Below, piece after piece: positions 1 to 5,097 of a stretch of DNA of 5,097 nucleotides. The DNA is taken from positions 1 to 5,097 of the forward strand of contig SXJH01000220.1 in NCBI GenBank assembly GCA_005779435.1, given 5' to 3'. The position numbers and the translations under genes are program-made. Source of the DNA: Nitrosomonas sp. GTDB taxonomy: Bacteria > Pseudomonadota > Gammaproteobacteria > Burkholderiales > Nitrosomonadaceae. Under the pieces are notes generated by a model. The model saw nothing but the letters and a program-made list of their open reading frames with translations, did no database searches and was not told the DNA's origin. Every line of letters starts with the position of its first letter. Position 1 is the stretch's first letter.

Positions 1-1
1 A

Positions 2-292
2 TCCGACGAAGGATATGCAAAAACCTTCAAGGAATTGCTCGACGATACGCCATGGGACAAATACGGTACCGAAAACAATCCGAAATGCGCGCAATGCATG
101 GCGCACTGCGGTTACGAGGCTACGGCGGTGGAAGACACGTTGCAACACCCTTGGAAAGCATTGATTGCTTCGTTGCAAGGTCCTAAGACAACCGGCCCTA
201 TGGTCGAGGAACCGGCTCCAAAATGGGCAGCGGGGGCAAATAGCGCCGCGAAAAAACTCGCAGAAATACCGGTATCGGTTATCGATAAATAA
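2..292 (+). CDS. hpnH: HpnH, adenosylhopane synthase (radical SAM), C-terminal part only
   Basis: The reading frame is open from the first base to TAA at 290-292 and gives 96 residues. The start and the radical-SAM core with its CxxxCxxC cluster motif lie upstream of the window. What remains matches the end of HpnH as I know it: GYAKTFKELL near the edge, then WDKYGT, a cysteine cluster C-x2-C-x3-C followed by GYE (cysteines encoded at 86, 95 and 107), a TAVEDT segment, and WKAL...LQGPKTTGPM. HpnH is a cytoplasmic enzyme that joins the 5'-deoxyadenosyl group of S-adenosylmethionine to diploptene, giving adenosylhopane, the first step to extended (C35) hopanoids. The C-terminal cysteines look suited to metal binding, which is inference. 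It is followed after 49 nt by hpnB, in line with a hopanoid operon. The call is firm; only the missing N-terminus limits it. Confidence 0.93.
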   Translation, partial: SDEGYAKTFKELLDDTPWDKYGTENNPKCAQCMAHCGYEATAVEDTLQHPWKALIASLQGPKTTGPMVEEPAPKWAAGANSAAKKLAEIPVSVIDK

Positions 293-332
293 AAACCAGC
301 ATTGATGCCGATGCTATGAATTTATAGTAACC

Positions 333-337
333 AGGGA
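333..337 (+). promoter_or_regulatory. Ribosome binding site of hpnB
   Basis: AGGGA lies 4 nt before the ATG at 342. It supports that ATG as the hpnB start, and no other good start lies between the hpnH stop and this point in the same frame. Confidence 0.5.
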
Positions 338-341
338 CAAT

Positions 342-1469
342 ATGGCATTGGTATCCGTTCTTTCCATTTTTGGCGCACTTTGCTGGTGGTGTCTCGTTTT
401 GTTTCCCTGGCGCCCGTGGAGTACGGACGAACATATCGAGACCCAGGAATACCATGCCAGTGACGAAAGACTCCAGGATATTACTGTTCTGATCCCGGCG
501 CGCAACGAAGGTGCTTATATCGGACGCACACTCAGCGGCGTCAAAGCACAAAGCGAGCATATTCAAATGATCGTCATCGACGATCAATCGACCGATGACA
601 CCGCAGAACAGGCGAAACGGTTTGACGCAACCGTCATCTCCGGCACCGCACCGCCCGTCGGCTGGAGCGGTAAGCTATGGGCACTGGAGCAGGGATTGGG
701 CGAAGTAAAAACACCGTATGTTTTGCTGTTGGACGCCGACATCGAGTTGACGCCGGGAATCGTATCCGAGTTACTGCGAAAAGCGCACCGGGAAAATCTG
801 ACGATGGTATCGCTGATGGCGCAACCGCCGCTGGAAAATTTCATCGAGCGCTTGCTAATGCCTGCGTTCATTTTCTTCTTCAAGTTACTGTATCCTTTTG
901 CTTTGGTGAGCAAACAGGAATCCTGTATGGCCGCCGCAGCAGGAGGATGCATTCTGGTGCAAACGCAAGCACTGCGCTCCGTCGGCGCTTTTGCTTGCTT
1001 GCACGATGCGCTGATCGACGACTGCACGCTGGCGGCACATATCAAACGCGCCGGAAACCGCATTTTTCTTGGCTTAAGCCATGCCGCACGCAGTCATCGC
1101 GGCTATCGTGAATTGAAGCCAATTTGGGAAATGGTAGCCCGTACCGCATTTACCCAGTTAAAATACTCACCCTGGTTACTTGCTGCTTGCACGCTGATTA
1201 TGATCGCGATGTTTTGGCTGGCGCCGTTTGCATTTTTGCTGTCGCAATCCCCGGAGCTTCATCTCATCGGCATATTGGCATGGATAGCAATGTTTTCCAC
1301 GTATTTACCCACTTTAACTTATTACCAGCGCTCACCGCTGTGGGGATTTGCCCTGCCGGTCATAGGCACGCTGTATCTTGCCATGACATGGACATCCGCA
1401 ATACGGTATTGGCGCGGAGAGCGCGCAAGCTGGAAAGATCGTCGCTATGAAAGTAAAACAAATCATTAA
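342..1469 (+). CDS. hpnB: HpnB, hopene-associated family-2 glycosyltransferase
   Basis: A 375-residue membrane-bound glycosyltransferase of the GT-A fold. Residues 2-17 can form an N-terminal membrane anchor, followed by the WRPW motif seen in this family. The catalytic domain begins at VLIPARNE; DD at 80-81 falls in the DDQSTDDTA nucleotide-binding stretch, GWSGKLWAL starts at 107, and the DAD metal-binding motif is at 131-133. PAFIFFFKLLYPFAL (174-188), AAAAGGC (197-203), LIDDCTLAA (from 224) and RTAFTQL (267-273) are hallmarks of HpnB rather than HpnI. Three C-terminal membrane helices follow at about 278-300, 306-325 and 334-353, then a basic tail. The usual role would be transfer of a sugar from a nucleotide-sugar donor at the cytoplasmic face. 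HpnB is assigned to hopanoid metabolism by gene neighbourhood; donor and acceptor are not proven. It lies between hpnH and hpnM, and its last 23 nt overlap hpnM. All key motifs are intact. Confidence 0.9.
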   Translation: MALVSVLSIFGALCWWCLVLFPWRPWSTDEHIETQEYHASDERLQDITVLIPARNEGAYIGRTLSGVKAQSEHIQMIVIDDQSTDDTAEQAKRFDATVISGTAPPVGWSGKLWALEQGLGEVKTPYVLLLDADIELTPGIVSELLRKAHRENLTMVSLMAQPPLENFIERLLMPAFIFFFKLLYPFALVSKQESCMAAAAGGCILVQTQALRSVGAFACLHDALIDDCTLAAHIKRAGNRIFLGLSHAARSHRGYRELKPIWEMVARTAFTQLKYSPWLLAACTLIMIAMFWLAPFAFLLSQSPELHLIGILAWIAMFSTYLPTLTYYQRSPLWGFALPVIGTLYLAMTWTSAIRYWRGERASWKDRRYESKTNH

Positions 1470-2085
1470 ATTATTAATCGCTTGCTTCATCGCAGCACTG
1501 CTGCTACCCATTTCCTCAGCATTCGGCTCGCCCAATGCAAAATCCGAAAGCCCGGAAGCGGTAGTTCACAAACTGCAGAACGGTCTGCTGCACGTCATGC
1601 AAGAGGGTCAAAAATCGGGCTACGACGGCCGCTATAAATACCTGGAATCCATCATCGATCAATCGCACGACATTGACATGATCATTAAAACGATTTTAGG
1701 CGCCACGTATTGGATGCAACTGGATAAAACACAGCAGGATCAACTGGTCGCCACTTTCCGGCAACTCACCATTGCGACTTATGCTTCACAATTTACGGCC
1801 TACGACGGAGAGGCGTTTAAAATCGTCGAGCAACGCGAACTGCCGCGCGAACAAGCGTTGATACGGAGTCAATTAATCACTCAATCGGATAGCGGTACGG
1901 TCAACTTCGATTATGTTTTGCACCAAAACGACGGGCACTGGCTGATTGTCAACATCCTGTTTGACGGTGTCAGCGATCTGGCGATCAAGCGCGGTGAATA
2001 CCGGGCCATCATGCAAAAGGATGGCTATCAGGCCCTGATCGATAAATTGAAAGAGAAAATCGCGCTAATCCGTCAAAACCCCTGA
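1447..2085 (+). CDS. hpnM: HpnM, hopanoid-associated MlaC/Ttg2D-like periplasmic lipid carrier
   Basis: A 212-residue protein of the MlaC/Ttg2D (toluene tolerance) family in its hopanoid-linked form. Residues 1-27 are a Sec signal peptide: basic MKVKQ start, hydrophobic core LLIACFIAALLL, and a cleavage site near SSA-FG. The mature domain runs from about 36 to 205. It has AVVHKLQNGLLHVM (38-51), GYDGRYKYL (58-66), an ILGATYW segment, FDYVLHQNDGHWLIVNILFDGVS ending near 176, and YRAIMQKDGYQALIDKL (185-201), the order expected of MlaC-type lipid-binding proteins. MlaC carries phospholipid across the periplasm; by analogy HpnM may carry hopanoid received from HpnN, which is inference. The ATG lies inside the end of hpnB, with GGAAAG about 10 nt before it, so translational coupling to hpnB is likely. 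This start is preferred because it gives a complete signal peptide. Confidence 0.9.
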   Translation: MKVKQIIKLLIACFIAALLLPISSAFGSPNAKSESPEAVVHKLQNGLLHVMQEGQKSGYDGRYKYLESIIDQSHDIDMIIKTILGATYWMQLDKTQQDQLVATFRQLTIATYASQFTAYDGEAFKIVEQRELPREQALIRSQLITQSDSGTVNFDYVLHQNDGHWLIVNILFDGVSDLAIKRGEYRAIMQKDGYQALIDKLKEKIALIRQNP

Positions 2086-2117
2086 TGAAAAACCTTCCGC
2101 CATTGCAGGCTTGCTGA
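2085..2117 (+). other. Mini-ORF of 10 codons at the hpnM-hpnN junction, possible coupling leader
   Basis: The hpnM stop and a new ATG overlap as TGATG (2083-2087). The ATG reads MKNLPPLQAC and then TGA at 2115-2117. This frame is the hpnN frame, and the hpnN GTG at 2121 follows after one further codon (CAC). No Shine-Dalgarno sequence precedes this ATG, so any translation would depend on ribosomes finishing hpnM. It may be a short coupling peptide that lets ribosomes re-initiate at the GTG, a former N-terminus of hpnN cut by a stop codon, or chance. The coordinates are certain; the function is not. Confidence 0.35.
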
Positions 2118-2120
2118 CAC

Positions 2121-4772
2121 GTGCCTCATTCGCAGCATAAGAACGGCAATTTGTTTGCCCGCTGGGCCGATTTCTCATACCGCAACGCGATATGGATCAT
2201 TCCGCTCATCTTGCTTTTCACCTCGTTAAGCACGGTTTATACCGCCAACAACCTTGGTGTGCATACCGATACGACCGATATGCTTTCCGAAGAGGTGCCG
2301 TTTCGCGCCAACCATATCCGCTACCGGCAATCGTTCCCGCAGCACGAAGATACATTGGTACTGGTTCTGAATGCGCCGACGCCCGAACAATCCCATCATG
2401 CGGCCAAGCGCTTTACCCAATTTCTGCACAATGACCCTGCGCAATTTTCCAGCATTTACTTTTTAACCGGGGAGCCTTTTTTTGAAAGAAATGGCTTGCT
2501 GTTTAAAGACATAGCGGAACTGGAGCGAATTGCGGATCATTTATCGGCTGCGCAACCGATGATTGCCCGTATCGCTGAAAGCCCGACGCTCCATACCTTT
2601 GCATCGGTTCTAACGGAAGCTGTAGAAGAACTGCGCAAAGGACGCAAATTGGAATTGGAGCAAGTCTTCGACGGCGTCGGCGCTACCTTGAACGCGCGGC
2701 TTCAAGGCCAATCCCGCCCATTGTCGTGGCAAGCGCTGTTGGGTGGCGAAGCGCAAAAAGATACCTATCTGGAAATAATCAGCGTGCAACCGGCACTGGA
2801 TTATTCGCAAATTTTTGCTGCGGAACAACCGATCAATGCCATTCGCTCCGCCGCTCAGGAAATGGGGTTTTCCGAGCACGCGGCCAAAACGCTGCGTATT
2901 ACCGGAGAAGTTGCACTGGCGCACGATGAGCTCGATAGCGCCATGCACGGCGCGCAAGATGCCGGGGTACTGGCTCTGGTCATGGTTGCCGTCGTTTTGC
3001 TACTGGCATTCCGCTCCGTGGGCGCCATCGTTACCGTCATTTTAAGTCTGATTATCGGCTTACTGCTGACGGCCGCGTTTGCCACCGTTGCCGTAGGGCA
3101 TTTGAATTTGATTTCGATCGCGTTCGCGGTGCTCTATATCGGCTTGGGCGTCGACTACGCCATCCATTTCATCCTGCGACTGGAAGAAACCCGAACATCC
3201 GGGGAATCCATTTCAAACGCGTTGCATAAAGCGGGGGGCGATATCGGGCAATCGCTGCTTATTTGCGCACTCACCACCGCAATCGGTTTCTATGCCTTTA
3301 TGCCAACCACTTATCGCGGCGTTGCGGAACTCGGCATAATATCCGGTTCCGGCATGCTGATCAGTTTCCTGATCACGATGACGTTGCTGCCTGCAATGCA
3401 ACGAATCTTTCCGGCGCGGATAAAATCGCCGCCGGTATCGAATCGATCGAACCGTTCGTTACTCGACCTGCCGCACCGTGCCGCAAAATGGGTTTACGGC
3501 ATGACCGTCGTAGCGATACTGGCATCCGCCATAGCGCTGCCGCATATCCGCTTTGACTACAACCTGCTCAATCTGAACAACCCGCACGCGGAATCGATCA
3601 CCACGTTTCAGGAATTGCTGAAGAGTCCCGAAGAATCGCCGTGGTATATCAATATCCTGACCGACGATGCGCAGCGGATCGAGCAGACTTCTCAGCGCTT
3701 AAGAAAATTGCCGGAAGTGGATAAAGTCGTCAGCATTCTCGATTTGGTGCCGGAAAACCAGGAAGAAAAAATCCTCCTGATCGAGGAAATGGCCATGGTA
3801 CTCGGCCCGATTTCTTTCTCAACGACCGCATTCCAGATTTCCGATTATTATACGGTCCCGGAACAACGCGCCGCACTGCAGAAACTGGCTGCAACGCTGG
3901 ATCGCTTTATGACAGAGCAACCTGCACACAACAGCAATGCTTCGGCACGCAAATTACATCGATCGCTGGCAAATCTGCTGGCGCATCTGGAAACGCAGCA
4001 ACACGGAAAAGATCATTTCCTGCGCGCAACCGGCCACGATTTACTGAACCTGCTGCCGGATTCCATTCAACGGCTGCAATTGGCATTAAGCGCCGAGCCC
4101 TTTGCGCAAGGGGACTTGCCGACTTCGGTCAATGAACTGTGGCACAGCCACGATAATTTTTACCGCATCGCGGTTTATCCGAAAGAAAATATCAACGATA
4201 ACGATGCGCTGCGCCGTTTTGTCCGCTCGGTGCAAACCATCGCGCCGGACGCGACCGGCGTACCGGTGATCAGCCTGGAAGCGGGGGAAGCGGTGGTGGA
4301 TGCCTTCATTCACGCATTTTCTCTGGCACTGATCGGCGTTATCCTGACAATCCGGATCATGCTCAGAAGCTTCGCTGCGACCCTGCTGGCGCTAGCACCG
4401 CTATTGCTGGCGGCGCTATTCACCGGCGCGGGCACGGTATTATTCGATTTGCCGTTCAATTTCGCCAACATCATTGCGCTGCCGCTGCTGCTGGGCATCG
4501 GCATCGACAGCAGCCTGCACATGGTCTACCGCAGCCGTAACAGCGGTGAAACGCACGACAATCTACTGCACACCAGCACCGCACGCGCCATTTTCTATAG
4601 CGCATTGACAACATTGGTAGGCTTCGGCAGCCTGATGTTCTCCACCCACCAAGGCACCGCCAGCATGGGACTGCTGCTCACCATCGGTTTGTTCTTGACG
4701 CTGGTTTGCGTGCTGATTATTTTACCGGTGTTGTTGCAATCGTTTGATAGGGTGAAGCAAGGCGCTATTTAG
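2121..4772 (+). CDS. hpnN: HpnN, RND-family hopanoid transporter
   Basis: An 883-residue inner-membrane protein with two homologous halves, as in the RND/MMPL superfamily. TM1 is at about 23-41, followed by a large periplasmic loop (about 42-280) opening with HTDTTDMLSE. TM2-TM6 lie near 282-297, 302-324, 330-348, 377-394 and 404-424. TM7 (about 457-473) leads to the second loop, which starts FDYNLLNLNNP and contains DLP (665-667) and APDATG (708-713). TM8-TM12 lie near 728-747, 751-773, 780-795, 824-841 and 848-871. The proton-relay helices carry GLGVDYAIH (D345) and GIGIDSSLH (D796). HpnN moves hopanoids from the inner toward the outer membrane; this role is known from Rhodopseudomonas palustris, and a Burkholderia HpnN structure exists. 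The GTG at 2121 is the earliest possible start after an in-frame TGA at 2115; only a weak CAGG precedes it (2106-2109). A TTG at 2151 (residue 11) is an alternative that still keeps TM1 whole. No truncation or frameshift is visible. Confidence 0.93.
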   Translation: MPHSQHKNGNLFARWADFSYRNAIWIIPLILLFTSLSTVYTANNLGVHTDTTDMLSEEVPFRANHIRYRQSFPQHEDTLVLVLNAPTPEQSHHAAKRFTQFLHNDPAQFSSIYFLTGEPFFERNGLLFKDIAELERIADHLSAAQPMIARIAESPTLHTFASVLTEAVEELRKGRKLELEQVFDGVGATLNARLQGQSRPLSWQALLGGEAQKDTYLEIISVQPALDYSQIFAAEQPINAIRSAAQEMGFSEHAAKTLRITGEVALAHDELDSAMHGAQDAGVLALVMVAVVLLLAFRSVGAIVTVILSLIIGLLLTAAFATVAVGHLNLISIAFAVLYIGLGVDYAIHFILRLEETRTSGESISNALHKAGGDIGQSLLICALTTAIGFYAFMPTTYRGVAELGIISGSGMLISFLITMTLLPAMQRIFPARIKSPPVSNRSNRSLLDLPHRAAKWVYGMTVVAILASAIALPHIRFDYNLLNLNNPHAESITTFQELLKSPEESPWYINILTDDAQRIEQTSQRLRKLPEVDKVVSILDLVPENQEEKILLIEEMAMVLGPISFSTTAFQISDYYTVPEQRAALQKLAATLDRFMTEQPAHNSNASARKLHRSLANLLAHLETQQHGKDHFLRATGHDLLNLLPDSIQRLQLALSAEPFAQGDLPTSVNELWHSHDNFYRIAVYPKENINDNDALRRFVRSVQTIAPDATGVPVISLEAGEAVVDAFIHAFSLALIGVILTIRIMLRSFAATLLALAPLLLAALFTGAGTVLFDLPFNFANIIALPLLLGIGIDSSLHMVYRSRNSGETHDNLLHTSTARAIFYSALTTLVGFGSLMFSTHQGTASMGLLLTIGLFLTLVCVLIILPVLLQSFDRVKQGAI

Positions 4773-4775
4773 CGC
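4762..4775. repeat. Perfect inverted repeat across the hpnN stop codon
   Basis: GCGCTA and TAGCGC flank TT, a perfect 14-bp inverted repeat that includes the hpnN stop codon TAG. As RNA it would make a GC-rich stem of five to six pairs with a very small loop. There is no run of T after it on either strand, so it does not meet the pattern of an intrinsic terminator. It could slow 3' exonucleases at the end of the hpn transcript. Confidence 0.4.
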
Positions 4776-4804
4776 AGAATAACCGTCTCGTCCCGAATGA
4801 TTAA

Positions 4805-4811
4805 AAAGGAG
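4805..4811 (+). promoter_or_regulatory. Strong Shine-Dalgarno sequence before the 38-codon ORF
   Basis: AAAGGAG is separated by 8 nt from the ATG at 4820. It is the best-matched ribosome binding site in the window, better than those of the hpn genes, and is the main reason to take the short ORF seriously. Confidence 0.5.
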
Positions 4812-4819
4812 TATTGTCG

Positions 4820-4936
4820 ATGTCTCAGCAGCGTCTAACCTCGCATCAAAGCCAATACTTTCCCGGTAGGATGAAATTGAAACCCCGTGCAACGTTAAAG
4901 CGTACGTTGTTTACCATTGAATGGAAGTCGCAATAA
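4820..4936 (+). CDS. Hypothetical small protein, 38 residues
   Basis: An ORF from ATG 4820 to TAA 4934-4936, beginning MSQQRLTSHQ and ending TIEWKSQ. I do not recognise it. The peptide is basic, with about seven Lys/Arg and only one Glu, and has no membrane helix or signal peptide. It starts 47 nt after the hpnN stop on the same strand, behind a very good Shine-Dalgarno sequence, and ends 23 nt before the probable edge of the insertion sequence. It could be a genuine small gene, the surviving 5' end of a decayed gene, or a chance frame. A second ATG inside it (4871) has no clear binding site. Its short length leaves protein-level evidence weak. Confidence 0.3.
   Translation: MSQQRLTSHQSQYFPGRMKLKPRATLKRTLFTIEWKSQ
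4890..4909. repeat. Short inverted repeat inside the 38-codon ORF
   Basis: CAACGT (4890-4895) and ACGTTG (4904-4909) are perfect inverted copies around an 8-nt loop, with one further G-T pair possible outside. Only three T residues (4910-4912) follow, so it is at best a weak terminator. It may be chance. Confidence 0.25.
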
Positions 4937-4959
4937 TGCTTGCGAATATTAAAGGTCTA

Positions 4960-5097
4960 GTGTAACGTCCCCTACTAACGGTTAGATATGATAGAATTGG
5001 TGCCTATGAGAACACCAATGAAACTATCGCTAAGCGAAGCAGACCGGAAAACCTTGGAACAGTGGATAAAGAGCCGCGCGATCAAACCGAAGCAAAA
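4960..5097 (+). mobile_element. Probable left end of an IS630-like insertion sequence, cut by the window edge
   Basis: The transposase start at 5006 is preceded by a short non-coding leader. IS630-type elements insert at TA, and the founding IS630 prefers TA inside CTAG. CTAG occurs here at 4957-4960, which would place the element's first bases at GTGTAACGTCCCC from 4960. An 11-bp palindrome, CTAAC-G-GTTAG (4975-4985), lies within the leader. The right end and the matching terminal repeat are outside the window, so the boundary is inferred from the CTAG rule and was not seen as a repeat pair. Confidence 0.45.
5006..5097 (+). CDS. IS630-family transposase, N-terminal fragment
   Basis: The frame opens at ATG 5006 (MRTPMKLSLSEAD) and is still open at the window edge after 30 codons. 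A second ATG at 5018 gives MKLSLSEADRKTLEQWIKSR, which looks like the usual N-terminus of IS630-type transposases: a short beta-like lead, then LSEADRKTLEQW and a basic stretch leading into the helix-turn-helix that binds the element's ends. The catalytic DDE domain would lie downstream, outside the window. Neither ATG has a clear ribosome binding site, so the choice between them is open. The family call rests on 30 residues and is moderate. Whether the full gene is intact cannot be seen. The transposase is transcribed in the same direction as the hpn genes. Confidence 0.6.
   Translation, partial: MRTPMKLSLSEADRKTLEQWIKSRAIKPKQ

Noticed and set aside
298..315. AGCAT / ATGCT inverted repeat between hpnH and hpnB
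   Set aside because: The stem is only 5 bp, AT-rich with an 8-nt loop and no T-tract, so it is too weak to call as a terminator or attenuator.
584..1063. Long open frame on the minus strand and a + frame at 677-1111 within hpnB
   Set aside because: Both overlap a glycosyltransferase frame with clear conserved motifs, and their translations are low-complexity and rich in Ser, Ala, Arg and Cys, as expected of shadow frames.
342..1469. HpnI (GlcNAc transferase acting on bacteriohopanetetrol) as the identity of the glycosyltransferase
   Set aside because: Length is similar, but WRPW, GWSGKLWAL, PAFIFFFKLLYPFAL and LIDDCTLAA are the HpnB pattern, and no hpnJ or hpnK partner is next to it.
2610..2957. 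Minus-strand frame of 115 codons within hpnN
   Set aside because: It is antisense to the well-conserved HpnN frame, has no recognisable domain or ribosome binding site, and is best read as a shadow.
4872..4885. An ATTGAAAC-like motif, reminiscent of the 3' end of many CRISPR repeats
   Set aside because: It occurs once, with no second copy or regular spacing, and lies within the 38-codon ORF. A single octamer does not support an array.
4987..4992. TATGAT as a -10 box for the transposase
   Set aside because: It matches the consensus at five of six bases, but no convincing -35 hexamer lies 16-18 nt upstream.

Overview
The window is a block of hopanoid genes in a Gram-negative bacterium, ending at the left edge of an insertion sequence. 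All genes lie on the + strand and read left to right. Protein-level resemblance to the hopanoid (hpn) families is strong. The organism is most likely a proteobacterium. A betaproteobacterium such as an ammonia oxidiser (Nitrosomonas/Nitrosospira type) would fit the hpn gene order and style, but this is an impression and was not tested.

Layout: (1) 2-292, the last 96 residues of HpnH, the radical-SAM adenosylhopane synthase, whose start lies upstream of the window; (2) 342-1469, HpnB, a membrane-associated family-2 glycosyltransferase; (3) 1447-2085, HpnM, a secreted MlaC/Ttg2D-like lipid carrier whose start lies inside the end of hpnB; (4) 2121-4772, HpnN, a 12-helix RND-family hopanoid exporter with a GTG start; (5) 4773-4959, a short spacer holding two small inverted repeats and a 38-codon ORF with a strong Shine-Dalgarno sequence; (6) about 4960 to the end, the probable left end of an IS630-like element with the first 30 codons of its transposase, cut by the window edge.

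The four hpn genes form a plausible single transcription unit, with gaps of 49 nt, a 23-nt overlap and 35 nt. HpnH commits hopene to side-chain formation by adding adenosine. HpnB probably modifies a hopanoid or related lipid with a sugar, but its substrate is not established. HpnM and HpnN are best read as the periplasmic carrier and inner-membrane pump that move hopanoids toward the outer membrane.

The hpn genes themselves are a known system. The less ordinary points are the hpnM-hpnN junction, where a 10-codon mini-ORF opens at TGATG in the hpnN frame and stops one codon before the hpnN GTG, and the small ORF caught between hpnN and the insertion sequence.
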